The translations under genes were made by a program, and so were the position numbers. From Pseudomonas sp. IB20 (GTDB lineage: Bacteria > Pseudomonadota > Gammaproteobacteria > Pseudomonadales > Pseudomonadaceae), in contig NZ_CP046103.1 in NCBI RefSeq assembly GCF_009707325.1, positions 1,599,810-1,663,809 of the forward strand: a stretch of DNA of 64,000 nt. The letters run 5' to 3'. This document shows positions 8,069 through 16,849 of the stretch, one piece after another (position 1 is the first letter of the stretch; each line of letters starts with the position of its first letter). The notes under the pieces are model-generated. The model worked only from the letters and a program-made list of their open reading frames with translations. It was not told where the DNA came from and did not search any database.

Positions 8069-8550
8069 TGAGTACCGGAAGAATCCAATTCGCCGAGCAA
8101 GACGGGACCTTCGTCCTGAAGTTTGTCGGTGAAGTGCGCCTGACCTTGTGTTCGGCGCTGGATGCAACGATTGAGCGGATTTTCACAGCCCTGAATTTCT
8201 CGGCGATCGTGATCGATCTGACCGAAACCCGCAGCATCGACAGCACCACCCTGGGCCTGTTGGCCAAGTTGTCCATTCTGTCTCGGCAGAAGGTCGGACT
8301 GTTGCCGACTGTGGTCACCACCCACGAAGACATCACCCGTCTGCTGCAGTCCATGGGCTTTGATCAAGTGTTCAACATCGTTGACCGCCCGATCCCCTGC
8401 CCGGAATGCCTGACCGACCTGCCTTCGCAAGACCAGTCCGAAGAAGTGGTACGGATCAAGGTGCTCGAAGCGCACAAGATCCTGATGGGCCTGAACGAGT
8501 CCAACCGCGAAGCGTTCCATGACCTTGTGAACGCCCTAGAGCGCCACTAA
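8068..8550 (+). CDS. rssC: STAS domain anti-sigma factor antagonist (RssC-like)
   Basis: The ATG at 8068 overlaps the stop of the upstream phosphatase (ATGA), so the two are translationally coupled. The 160-residue product has an N-terminal STAS domain (about residues 5-110). The expected phosphorylation region lies in RSIDSTTLGLL, with Ser59 the best candidate. A short C-terminal extension includes a PCPEC pair of cysteines. In partner-switching systems the unphosphorylated antagonist binds an anti-sigma kinase. No HATPase/RsbW-type kinase gene is present next to this pair, so the cognate kinase must be elsewhere or the output differs. Confidence 0.85.
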   Translation: MSTGRIQFAEQDGTFVLKFVGEVRLTLCSALDATIERIFTALNFSAIVIDLTETRSIDSTTLGLLAKLSILSRQKVGLLPTVVTTHEDITRLLQSMGFDQVFNIVDRPIPCPECLTDLPSQDQSEEVVRIKVLEAHKILMGLNESNREAFHDLVNALERH

Positions 8551-8642
8551 GCCCCCGCTGCTGAGAACAACACAGTCAAATGTGGGAGCTGGCGCCGCCC
8601 CACAGTTGTACTGAGGTCGGCTTGAGACCAGCGAAAGGCACA

Positions 8643-8678
8643 AAAAAGGGCGGCACCCGCGAGGGTGCCGCCCTTTTT
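8643..8678. terminator. Bidirectional intrinsic terminator between the STAS gene and tal
   Basis: A perfect 16-bp stem (AAAAAGGGCGGCACCC and complement) closes a GCGA loop. It serves both convergent genes. A solitary half REP (GTGGGAGCTGGC) lies just upstream at about 8581-8593. Confidence 0.95.
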
Positions 8679-8691
8679 GTCGCCGACTGCC

Positions 8692-9618
8692 TTACAGCTT
8701 GGCAGTCAACAACGCTTCAAGCTTCTCCTGGTCCCGAGCAAACTGACGAATCCCCTCCGCCAGCTTCTCAGTCGCCATCGCATCCTCGTTGGATTCCCAA
8801 CGGAACTGCGCTTCAGTCAAATGCACCCGCGCTTCACCGGCATGGCCTGGCGCCAACTTGCGCTCCAGCTTGCCTTCATCCGCCGCCAGCTTCTCCAGCA
8901 GGTCCGGGCTGATGGTCAGGCGATCACATCCGGCCAACTCTTCAATCTGGTTGAGGTTACGGAAGCTCGCACCCATCACCACGGTCTTGTAGCCATTGGC
9001 CTTGTAGTAGTTGTAGATGCGCGTTACCGACTGCACGCCTGGATCATCGGAACCGGTGTAGTCGTTGCCGTTGGCCTTTTTGTACCAATCGTAGATACGG
9101 CCCACGAACGGCGAAATCAGGAACACCCCAGCCTCGGCACAGGCCACAGCCTGGGCAAACGAGAACAGCAGGGTCAGGTTGGTCTGAATGCCTTCTTTCT
9201 CCAGCTTCTCCGCCGCGCGGATGCCTTCCCAGGTGGAGGCGATCTTGATCAGCACACGGTCACGGCCAACGCCGGCTTTGTCGTACAAGTCGATCAGACG
9301 GTGCGCACGCTTGAGAATGGCCGCTTCGTCGAACGACAGACGCGCATCCACCTCAGTGGAAATACGGCCCGGTACGACTTTAAGGATCTCTTGACCGACC
9401 GCCACCGCAAAACGGTCGCTGGCCAGGCCCACGTCACCATTGCAGTCCTTCACAGCCTCATCCAGCAGCTTGGCATAGCCTGGGATCGAAGCGGCCTTGA
9501 GCAGCAGGGAAGGGTTAGTGGTGGCGTCTTGCGGCTTGAGCTTGGCGAGGGTAGAAAAATCGCCGGTATCGGCTACAACGGTGGTGAATTGCTTGAGTTG
9601 TTCCAGCTTGGAAGTCAT
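8692..9618 (-). CDS. tal: Transaldolase
   Basis: This pentose-phosphate enzyme transfers a dihydroxyacetone unit between sedoheptulose-7-phosphate and glyceraldehyde-3-phosphate. The product has 308 residues from the ATG at 9618 ([10 protein letters not shown]). Transaldolase B signatures are present: [11 protein letters not shown] near residue 33, the Schiff-base lysine (Lys125) in [11 protein letters not shown], and [11 protein letters not shown]. The frame is open 19 codons further upstream, but family length and the MTSKLEQ start support 9618. It is the last of the conserved block that begins with the cupredoxin gene. Confidence 0.95.
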   Translation of the reverse strand: MTSKLEQLKQFTTVVADTGDFSTLAKLKPQDATTNPSLLLKAASIPGYAKLLDEAVKDCNGDVGLASDRFAVAVGQEILKVVPGRISTEVDARLSFDEAAILKRAHRLIDLYDKAGVGRDRVLIKIASTWEGIRAAEKLEKEGIQTNLTLLFSFAQAVACAEAGVFLISPFVGRIYDWYKKANGNDYTGSDDPGVQSVTRIYNYYKANGYKTVVMGASFRNLNQIEELAGCDRLTISPDLLEKLAADEGKLERKLAPGHAGEARVHLTEAQFRWESNEDAMATEKLAEGIRQFARDQEKLEALLTAKL

Positions 9619-9779
9619 GGGCGTGCTCTGTCCTGTGGGTCTGATGACATTACCCGAGCGCCGGCAGGCGCTCAAGGGCGCAAATGCGTTCGATCGTTTG
9701 CGAGGGCAGCAACCTGAAAACAGCCGTTTGAATCACCGGCCGTGGTGCTAAATAGGAGACCAAAACCGCCGACAGGTTC

Positions 9780-10011
9780 CCCTTATATCGATCGTTCCCA
9801 CGCTCCGCGTGGTAACGCCTCCTGGGACGCTCCGCGTCCCGCTACCAGCGCACGGCTCAAGTCCAGCGCAATAGTGACGCGGAGCGTCACGCCGTCCCTT
9901 ATATCGATCGTTCCCACGCTCCGCGTGGTAACGCCTCCTGGGACGCTCCGCGTCCCGCTACCAGCGCACGGCTCAAGTCCAGCGCAATAGTGACGCGGAG
10001 CGTCACGCCCT
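9780..10011. repeat. 116-bp repeat unit in two tandem copies
   Basis: Bases 9780-9893 recur exactly at 9896-10009, a period of 116. Each unit contains several small palindromes: CGTTCCCACGCTCCGCGTGG, GGGACGCTCCGCGTCCC and GTGACGCGGAGCGTCAC. A partial third element (CATTCCCACGCAGAGCATGGGAACG) follows directly. These are fluorescens-type intergenic repeats sitting between tal and dusA. The rest of the 480-bp gap shows no gene. Confidence 0.92.
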
Positions 10012-10100
10012 GCATTCCCACGCAGAGCATGGGAACGATCAGTTGGGGGAACCGCCAACCCCAGCCACCCAATAAACCAACTGACACCCAACCGGCTAAA

Positions 10101-11087
10101 TCACCGCCCCTCCAACAACTCCCCAGCCTGATCCAACAACGCCAACGGATCACTCGCCTTATGAATATCCACGGACAACATCTGCCGAAATTTCCGAGCC
10201 CCCGGAAACCCAGTCCCCAACCCCAACACATGCCGCGTAATGTGATGCATCGACCCACCACTGGCCAAATGCTCCGCAATATAAGGCCGCAACTGCGCCA
10301 ACGCTTCCGCCCGACTAACCACCGGCGCCGAACTCCCAAACAACCGCTGATCCACCTCCGCCAGCAAATACGGATTGTGATAAGCCTCCCGCCCCAACAT
10401 CACCCCATCAAACACCTGCAAATGCTCCTGGCACTGCGCAAGCGTCTTAATCCCACCGTTCAGCACAATCTCCAACTCCGGGAAATCCTGCTTCAACTGC
10501 GCCGCCACGTCATAGCGCAACGGCGGAATGTCGCGATTCTCCTTCGGCGACAACCCCTCAAGAATCGCAATCCGCGCATGCACCGTAAAACTGGTGCACC
10601 CGGCATCCCTCACCGTCCCGACGAAATCACACAACTCGGCATAACTGTCGCGCCCATTGATCCCAATACGATGCTTCACCGTCACCGGAATCGACACCGC
10701 ATCACGCATCGCCTTCACGCAATCCGCCACCAATGCAGGGTGCGCCATCAGGATCGCGCCGATCATATTGTTCTGCACCCGGTCACTCGGGCAGCCAGCG
10801 TTCAAGTTCACTTCATCGTAGCCGGCGGCCTCAGCCATACGCGCACAGGCAGCCAGGTCAGCGGGGACACTGCCACCCAACTGCAGCGCAAGCGGGTGCT
10901 CGGCTTCGTTGTGGCGCAGGAAGCGGTCGTGGTCGCCGTGCAAGATCGCGCCGGTGGTGACCATCTCGGTGTAGAGCAGGGCGTGCTTGGAGAGCAGGCG
11001 CAGGAAGAACCGGCAGTGGCGGTCGGTCCAATCCATCATGGGGGCGACGGAGAAACGGCGGGAGAGGGGAGCGGTTTGTAAGGGCAT
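10101..11087 (-). CDS. dusA: tRNA-dihydrouridine(20/20a) synthase DusA
   Basis: This FMN enzyme reduces uridine 20/20a in the tRNA D-loop. The 328-residue product begins MPLQTAPLSRRFSVAPMMDW. It carries the catalytic cysteine (Cys99) in NLNAGCPSDRVQ, the KHRIGI and VHARIAILEGLSPKENR segments characteristic of DusA rather than DusB or DusC, and the FMN phosphate-binding IVLNGGI and GVMLGREAYHNP. The gene is intact. Its 5' end directly abuts prophage-derived DNA; the 5' region of dusA is a known integration target for phages and islands. Confidence 0.96.
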   Translation of the reverse strand: MPLQTAPLSRRFSVAPMMDWTDRHCRFFLRLLSKHALLYTEMVTTGAILHGDHDRFLRHNEAEHPLALQLGGSVPADLAACARMAEAAGYDEVNLNAGCPSDRVQNNMIGAILMAHPALVADCVKAMRDAVSIPVTVKHRIGINGRDSYAELCDFVGTVRDAGCTSFTVHARIAILEGLSPKENRDIPPLRYDVAAQLKQDFPELEIVLNGGIKTLAQCQEHLQVFDGVMLGREAYHNPYLLAEVDQRLFGSSAPVVSRAEALAQLRPYIAEHLASGGSMHHITRHVLGLGTGFPGARKFRQMLSVDIHKASDPLALLDQAGELLEGR

Positions 11088-11325
11088 TGGGGATCTGAGT
11101 TAGCGAGACGAATGGGGCGCAGTTTATCAGGGATGGGTCTTGGGTGTCGGGGAGGCGTGTTCCTCGCCATTCACCTGCCAGCTCATGGCCGCGACTCCAC
11201 GAGATAACTTCACCGCCATCTACTTCTTTCGGCACAGCAGAACCTTGGGTACCACGGATCACAATGGTGTCGTATCGCGGTGTGGTAGCCTCTGCATTGC
11301 CGCCTTTGGGTTGATTCACTTGCAT
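11088..11325 (-). pseudogene. Prophage small gene truncated at the dusA junction
   Basis: An ORF starts at the ATG at 11325 behind AAAGGAGAAGCACC and begins MQVNQPKGGNAEATTPR. It stays open past the prophage edge and into dusA in a different frame, so its natural 3' end is probably lost. No family is recognised. It shares its leader (hairpin, SD and start) with the gene at 11384-11695. Confidence 0.45.
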
Positions 11326-11379
11326 GGTGCTTCTCCTTTGGGTGGTCGGTGTCGAGGGGTTGCAGCCCCTCGACACCAC
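11321..11379 (-). promoter_or_regulatory. Hairpin leader preceding the ORF at 11325
   Basis: On the coding strand a perfect 12-bp stem with loop CTGCAA (11348-11379) is followed after 2 nt by a conserved leader containing AAAGGAGAAG and the ATG. The leader 11321-11345 is identical to 11691-11715, which also follows a CTGCAA-loop hairpin with a different stem sequence. Confidence 0.6.
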
Positions 11380-11383
11380 CTTC

Positions 11384-11695
11384 TTACTGGCTTTCGCCGG
11401 TTGGGTTTTGCTTCCGCACCAGGTGCAGTAGCAGGTTTTCAAACTCGACAACTTCATCTGTTGCTGACTGCCATTCCAGGACTGCCTGTATTTGTTCTCG
11501 GCTGCACCCCAGCACTAGAAGCTCCTGTTCCGTAGCACTACGGACTTCCAGAATCTCGACCAGGCCAGCGGCGCTGTATGCCTCGGCATGTACCAATTGG
11601 GTTGCTTCGCCGATCCACTCATGCAGCTCCTTCAAATGTTTGAGCAGCTTCGTGGCTCCGTCCCGACCTTCGCCGGTGATGACTTGTACGTGCAT
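11384..11695 (-). CDS. Prophage hypothetical protein
   Basis: The product has 103 residues from the ATG at 11695, with a strong AAAGGAG ribosome-binding site. It starts MHVQVITGEGRDGATK and is helical and acidic, with no membrane segment. I do not recognise a family. It lies between the late activator gene and the dusA junction, a position that in P2-like elements often holds small moron or control genes. The start is fixed by the SD and by the leader shared with the gene at 11325; the upstream open frame to 11872 overlaps another small ORF and is unlikely to be translated. Confidence 0.6.
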   Translation of the reverse strand: MHVQVITGEGRDGATKLLKHLKELHEWIGEATQLVHAEAYSAAGLVEILEVRSATEQELLVLGCSREQIQAVLEWQSATDEVVEFENLLLHLVRKQNPTGESQ

Positions 11696-11731
11696 GGTGC
11701 TTCTCCTTTGGGTGGCAGGCGTTGCAGCGCC
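11691..11731 (-). promoter_or_regulatory. Hairpin leader preceding the gene at 11695
   Basis: A short stem GGCG/CGCC with loop CTGCAA on the coding strand (11718-11731) stands 2 nt before the same 25-base leader as at 11321-11345, including AAAGGAG and ATG. Confidence 0.55.
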
Positions 11732-11744
11732 AAAACCGAGGATT

Positions 11745-11894
11745 TCAGAACTGAACGAAGTCGGTTGCGAAGACGTGTCGAACCGCGCCCAATGAATTGA
11801 GGCGTTGTTCACTGGTGAGGTTGAGCAGCAAGTAAGCGAAAGCAGCGTGTTGCATGCTGCTGCGGTAGTCATGAGTCTGTTGATCGAGGTTCAT
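11745..11894 (-). CDS. Small prophage protein coupled to the Ogr-like gene
   Basis: A 49-residue ORF (MNLDQQTHDYRSSMQHAAFA...) begins within the stop codon of the upstream Ogr-like gene (TGATG), which suggests translational coupling. It has a plausible helical composition and ends just before the hairpin leader of the next gene. No family is recognised. Confidence 0.45.
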   Translation of the reverse strand: MNLDQQTHDYRSSMQHAAFAYLLLNLTSEQRLNSLGAVRHVFATDFVQF

Positions 11895-12181
11895 CACGCA
11901 CGCTCCATTTCCAGTTGGTCCAGCAGATCGGGCTGATCGTTTGCCGTTTTCATTGCCTGGCGACGAATGACCACATCTGCAACTGGCAGCTTTACAGCCG
12001 GGTTGGGCATGCCGCTGGGGCTCAGTTCGTGGGTCATTTGAAATTCAGCACGCACCGCCCAGCCGCAGGCTTCGTTGGTGCACTGCATGTAGGTGATACG
12101 CAGAAAAATGTGCTGGCCTTCGCTGGTACGGATACGCATGCGGCCGTGGCAGTGAGGGCAAACCAGCTTGTAAGTACTCAT
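11894..12181 (-). CDS. ogr: Ogr/Delta-like zinc-finger late transcription activator
   Basis: The 95-residue protein begins MSTYKLVCPHCHGRMRIR and carries a four-cysteine zinc site (CPHC, then C-x4-C in MQCTNEACGW). This is the pattern of the P2 Ogr and P4 Delta proteins, which activate the phage late promoters through RNA polymerase alpha. It is a little longer than P2 Ogr (72 residues). AGGACG precedes the ATG. Its place after gene D matches P2 order. If expressed, it would switch on the remaining tail and lysis genes. Confidence 0.82.
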   Translation of the reverse strand: MSTYKLVCPHCHGRMRIRTSEGQHIFLRITYMQCTNEACGWAVRAEFQMTHELSPSGMPNPAVKLPVADVVIRRQAMKTANDQPDLLDQLEMERA

Positions 12182-12193
12182 AACCGGCGTCCT

Positions 12194-12352
12194 TTACAGC
12201 GCTTCAGCATCTTCGAGGGCAATGTTCAACGGTGTGATTGCGTCACCGATTGCCATGCGGATATCGCTGCCAGAGCAGTCGTCATTGGTGGTGGCGACGA
12301 TTTCTTTTAATGTGTTCAGTCGCTGTTGAGCGATCACCAGCAGATCCAACAA
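12194..12352 (-). CDS. Small prophage ORF with no good start codon
   Basis: A frame encoding about 52 residues (LLDLLVIAQQRLNTLKEIV...ITPLNIALEDAEAL) ends at 12194, just before the Ogr-like gene. An upstream stop is followed only by TTG at 12352 or 12349 as possible starts, with GAAGAAAG before them. The composition looks like real protein, so the original 5' end may have been lost by rearrangement at about 12355-12375. Confidence 0.4.
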   Translation of the reverse strand: MLDLLVIAQQRLNTLKEIVATTNDDCSGSDIRMAIGDAITPLNIALEDAEAL

Positions 12353-12378
12353 ATGTTTTCTTTCTTCTTCAATGCCTT

Positions 12379-12486
12379 AGCGATCAGGAAGTAAGGTTGC
12401 TGGTAATGTTCCGGGCCATCAGTGCTCAGCGGCAACAAGATGTTCTGCGATTATTGGAGGTTTTTACACACACGTCTGAGCAGTAA
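12379..12486 (+). pseudogene. C-terminal fragment of a possible phage regulator
   Basis: The plus strand encodes CLSDQEVRLLVMFRAISAQR followed by QQDVLRLLEVFTHTSEQ and a stop. This resembles the helical C-terminus of small phage repressor-type proteins. No start or DNA-binding part remains upstream; the frame joins unrelated sequence near 12375. The assignment is tentative. Confidence 0.3.
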
Positions 12487-12515
12487 ACCTGCGGACCCCG
12501 GACAGGTTCCGGGGT

Positions 12516-13706
12516 TTATGCTGACTTTTCAGCCTGTGCTTTCTTCCACTCTCGATCTACCGCTCGTTTGGCAGTCGCCTCACTAGCGTACAGCCACCGC
12601 AACCGCCTCGGCTTCGCCTGATCCCCCGCCGTAATTGTCTTTTCCTTCCCTGTTTTCGGGTCGCGGTAGTACGCGATGATTCCCGTGTAATCACCTTTGT
12701 CCTCTTCCGCCAGGTCCTCAACGTTATCCTCCGGCAGCTTGCTTTCCAGCTCCAGGCTCACCGTGTATCCATCGTCTGCGCTCAGGCTGTGTTGCACGTT
12801 GCCGCCATACCAGATGATCTCGTCTATTTCCTCCTTTACGCCCTGGAGCGTGTACGTCAACTCGGGGATCAGGTCCGGCCGGCCGATGGCCAGATTGTAG
12901 CTGAGCGTGGCGCTGCCTCGTTGCAAACGCCGGAATTCCGCCCGGGCGGCACGCAGGGCCGACTGCTGGTCGCTGTACGTGTGTCGCAGATCCTTGAGGT
13001 TGTCGCCGCCGCCGGCAATAGCCTCCTGTTTTTTTGCACTGTTCACGTCATAGTAATAGGCGCGCACGCCGTCGTAGCTGTCGCGGTCGGCTTGCAGGTA
13101 GCGGTGTTGGTCACCGTCGGCGCGGGTGAGGGTGATGTGCGGCAGGTCCAGGCCGCTGGCCGTCTTGCCGCCACCCGCCGGCAGGCACAACAGGCAACCC
13201 GCTTTCACGCTGGCCACCGCGTCGAATTCCTCGCCCAGACGGCTGATCAAGTTGGCGTCGGACTCGTTGGCCTGGTCGAGCTGCAGGATGGGCAATCCGT
13301 CGAGGGCGCCTGCGATGGTCGCGGTCAGACCGTTGCCTACGGCGATATCGCCCAGGACGTCGCCGAGTGTGGTGTTGCTCCAGCTACGCTCCCGTTTGGT
13401 TTTCAAGCCCTTGCGCAGGTCTGCCGATCGAGCACGGATGCTGAGTACGTCCGGCGCGCCACTATGTTCGGTTTCGTCGACGGTGTAGGTGCCCTTGTCC
13501 ACCAGTCCGGTGTCGCTCCAACCCAGCCACAACCGCAACACCGCGCCCTTGGGGGGAATCGCCAGCAGGCCGTCGTGGTCGCTGAGGGTGATGCTGAGTT
13601 GGTCTGCCTCAACGCCGCGGTTGTCGGTCAGCTCCAGGCCCATCAGACGAGGGCTGATCAGTTGGGCGATGTCCAGACCGTCGACGGTGAGCCGGAAGGC
13701 GGGCAC
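12516..13706 (-). CDS. Phage late control protein D (tail/baseplate hub)
   Basis: The 396-residue product matches the P2 gpD family, a hub-like baseplate protein also needed for late gene control. It starts PAFRLTVDGLDIAQL, contains LTDNRGVEADQLSITLSDHDG, and has the conserved LWLGWSDTGLVDKGTY and SIRARSADLRKGLK blocks. The length agrees with P2 gpD (387). The best start is GTG at 13706, which lacks a clear SD. Another frame beginning at the GTG at 13761, overlapping the gpU stop, encodes IESVISKVTGYVRSTADG before meeting D out of frame, so a small 5' indel is possible. Confidence 0.85.
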   Translation of the reverse strand: MPAFRLTVDGLDIAQLISPRLMGLELTDNRGVEADQLSITLSDHDGLLAIPPKGAVLRLWLGWSDTGLVDKGTYTVDETEHSGAPDVLSIRARSADLRKGLKTKRERSWSNTTLGDVLGDIAVGNGLTATIAGALDGLPILQLDQANESDANLISRLGEEFDAVASVKAGCLLCLPAGGGKTASGLDLPHITLTRADGDQHRYLQADRDSYDGVRAYYYDVNSAKKQEAIAGGGDNLKDLRHTYSDQQSALRAARAEFRRLQRGSATLSYNLAIGRPDLIPELTYTLQGVKEEIDEIIWYGGNVQHSLSADDGYTVSLELESKLPEDNVEDLAEEDKGDYTGIIAYYRDPKTGKEKTITAGDQAKPRRLRWLYASEATAKRAVDREWKKAQAEKSA

Positions 13707-13757
13707 CGTCGGCCGTGCTGCGCACGTAGCCTGTGACCTTGGAGATTACCGATTCGA

Positions 13758-14198
13758 TCACAGCAGGCCTCGCAGAATGTTGACGCCGATGCTGGTACCG
13801 GCACCGAGAAGGTCGATGCGGTCATCGTCGGTGCGCTTCAGGCTCAGGGTGAACTCGATACGCCGTGGCGTGCCGTCGCTGAAAAAGATTGTCTTGTTCT
13901 CGCTCAGGCTCTCGATCACCCATAGCCCGTAGATCCGGCCGCTGCCTTCGACCATAGGCCAAGCCTTGCCGGTATTTGCCATCAGGCGCAGTGCGTCGAG
14001 ACTGAGGGCGCTGCCTGCCAGCTCGGGGAGGATGATGCCGGGGAGGGTGATAGCGTCCTCGCCACGGCCAACGAATTGCCGCGCGGGAGCTGCTCCGACG
14101 CGGTTGTTGCTGGCGTGACGCCAATCGGTTTGGCGTTGCAGCTCCTGGTAGGCGGCGGTGGAGAGGCTGAACACGAACATGCCGAGGGCGAGCATCAT
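13758..14198 (-). CDS. Phage tail protein U
   Basis: The 146-residue product is gpU-like, the tail terminator/completion family of P2 (gpU is 159 residues). MMLALGMFVFSLSTAAYQEL leads to the typical RIYGLWVIESLSE block and a C-terminal TLSLKRTDDDRIDLLG. It lies between T and D as in P2, with start and stop spacing of a few bases to both neighbours. No damage is seen. Confidence 0.88.
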   Translation of the reverse strand: MMLALGMFVFSLSTAAYQELQRQTDWRHASNNRVGAAPARQFVGRGEDAITLPGIILPELAGSALSLDALRLMANTGKAWPMVEGSGRIYGLWVIESLSENKTIFFSDGTPRRIEFTLSLKRTDDDRIDLLGAGTSIGVNILRGLL

Positions 14199-14203
14199 GG
14201 TGG

Positions 14204-16849
14204 TTATTCCAGGTCAGAAAGTTTGCTGCGCTGACGCGCCTTCTTTTCGTTTTCGATGCGGGCCATCATGGCTCGCAGGGTCTTTTCCAGGCTTTGCATA
14301 TCGGTGCCAGGCCCTGCTGTTATGGTGAATTCGTAGGTGTCGTGGCTATCGTAAACGGCTGCTGCGGGCGCGCTGCTGATGGGCGGCGTGTTGTCCACGG
14401 CAAACGCCGGCATGGCGGTCGCGCCCAAAGCCAGGGTGCTTGCGGCAGCCATCTGTTTGCTCACGCTGGTCAGTGCGTCCAGCGGGCCTTTCTGCCCGCC
14501 TTCCAGCCCTTGGGTCAGCCCCGCCATGGTGAACCCACCCAGCTCCGCGAACACCCGGGATGGGCTGTGGATGCCGAGCTTTTCCTTGAACCAACCGATG
14601 CTGGCGTCGCCGATCGAGCCGATGGCGTCTTTGACGGCGCCGATTCCAGAGGTGAGGCCATTGATCAATCCGTTGATGATCATGCCGCCGAACTCAGTGA
14701 ATTTCCCCGGCAGTTCCACGCCGAAGTAACTCATAACCCCGGAGAAGGCCTGGTAGAACAAGCCGAGCGGGCTGAAGTTAGCAATCAGTTGAAGGATGCC
14801 AGACAGGCCTTGATCAAAGCTGGTCTTAATACTTGCCCACAGATTGGCGGCGCCCGTAGCGAGTGAAACGATGCTCTGCACGAGTGTGGCGATCATGTTG
14901 CCGATAGCTGCCCCGAATCGCTGGCCCATCGACTGGGCGGCGCCGCCGACGTCCTCGACCGGCTTCAACAGGTCACTGAACCACCCAATCAACCCGCTGA
15001 TACCGTTGGATATCATGTTGAACAGAGGCTGCGCGATGCTGCCGAGCAGCCTTAACGCAGTGCCTACACCCGGTATTGCATAGGCGGCTTTCGCCAGGTT
15101 GCCAACCGGGCTGCTTGCACCAACATTGGGAACGCGTTACGAGCCAAGCCCGTCAGCGTTGGTAGCAGTTTGCCGAGCATCTTGGTGACGACGCCACCCT
15201 GTAGACCGAACATCGTCATACCGTAGCGGAGCACGGCGAACGGTCCCAGCATGCTCGCCATGGTCAATGCTAGAGCACCGAACACGAATGCTAGTGCGGT
15301 AATCGCACCCACCACCTTGACCAAACCACCGGCCAATTTTGGGTTCTCTCTGGCCCATGTGCCTACGCTGTTTGCGACTTCGCCCAGGGTGTTGATCAGG
15401 CTCTTGAGTTCTGGCGCAACGGCTGCGCCGAACTCTGCCATGGCGTTGGTAAAACTGCCCTCGGCAGCCTCCATGACGTTGGTTAGCGTACCGAGCTGCT
15501 CGTTGACTCTGGTGCGCAGATCAGCCTGGACTTTCAGTTTTTGCTGGACCTCCTGATACCCAGCCAGGCCCTTGTTCATCATCACGTTTAAGGTGGTCAG
15601 CGTTTCAGCATCATCCCCAAAAAGCTTGCCGATCACAGCTGTGCGGTCGGTGTCGTTCAGAACTTTGAGCTTTTCCACCTGAGCGTATAGATTTTCCAGC
15701 CCAGCAAAGTTGCCTTCATCATTCGTGAATTTGAGAGCTACTCCCTTGTTAGCACCCGCTGCAATTTTGTTGGCTTTGTCGACCTTGCTCTGATCAAGCC
15801 CCGCCTGAAAGATCTTGCGGAAGGAGTTTCCCGCCGCGCCTCCATCCATCCCGGCCTGGTCCATCATGATCAACAGCGGCGCCAGTTCCTTAGCTGCATC
15901 CAGCCCCGACTTTTTGATTGTGTCCATGACGGGCGAAATTTTGCTGAAGCCCTGAAGCATTTTGTCCGGGTCCAGACCGGCGTAGAACCCGCGCTGAATG
16001 GTGTCCATCAGGCTCATCATGTCTGTTTCGCTGGTACGCGTCGCATCCTGCATTTTGGCGGCGAACTCTGCTGCCTCCGTCGCTCCCATCTTCAGCTGGA
16101 CGCCCAGGTATGCAGCGGCTTCACCCGTACCACCCAGGATGCTCTTGGTACTCAGGCCCTGGCGCCTGAGCATTGTCATCATGTTCTGGAAGTCGGCCGT
16201 GGTGCCAGGCAAACGGTCGCCAAGCTTGGTGGCCAGGTCGGTGATTTTCTGGAAGTCCTCCGAGACCTTCCCGGTGTCATCCATCATCGACACCTTGAGC
16301 TGCGTAGCGGAATCCTCGTTGGGTGCGAATGATTTAACTACTGCAGCAAGGGGCCGGCTCGCTGCATAGCCTACGCCCAGGCCAGCCGCCCCACCCATGG
16401 CGAGTCGTCCAGCATTTTGCTGACTACGGCGAAGACGTTCGCTCGCCTGCGCGCTAGCGCGCTGACGTCGTGTCAGTTCTTGAAGCCGTCGCTGTTGCTC
16501 TGCAATCTCAGCATTCGCCCGAGCCATATCAGCGCGTAGCTGTGCGCTGTGCTGCCCAAGGTCAAAAGTCCCGCTGCATGGCGCGGGTTGGATTTTTGGA
16601 CAGTGCGTGCCCCAGTTCTTGGGTGCGCTGTTGAGCCGCTTGCAGTTCGGTTCGGGTCGAATTCAGCCCCTGCTTTAGTTCGCGGAAACCGTTGATTTGT
16701 TTCTGCGACTCGTTGAGACCTTTCAGCCGGTCCCTGGCTGCCTTGAGCGCCTGCGCAGCTACGGTGGATTGCCGTTGAATGCTGCGCAGTGGGGCTGTGA
16801 CGCGATCAATGGCGTTCAGAATCAGCTGTAGCCGCAGATCATTTGCCAT
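14204..16849 (-). pseudogene. Tail tape measure protein T, broken by two frameshifts
   Basis: The gene is P2 gpT-like, which sets tail length. It reads as three frames that join into one protein of about 880 residues. The N-terminal part starts MANDLRLQLILNAIDRVTAP at 16849 and stops at 16562. The middle part has the phage tail tape-measure core (EDSATQLKVSMMDDTGKVS, DRLPGTTADFQNMM). The C-terminal part, MISNGISGLIGWFSDLL onward, includes HSPSRVFAELGGFTMAGL. The first break is at the A-run 16564-16567 and fits one extra base. The second, near 15120, fits one lost base. Sequencing error is possible but two independent shifts make decay more likely. Confidence 0.85.

Noticed and set aside
10858..11325. 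Full-length reading of the small prophage ORF into dusA
   Set aside because: The last 230 bases overlap dusA in another frame and give no protein-like sequence; the gene is more likely truncated at the junction.
14204..16849. Programmed frameshifting in the tape measure gene
   Set aside because: The break sites are not known slippery heptamers with downstream structure, and two shifts of opposite sign would be needed; decay or sequence error is simpler.
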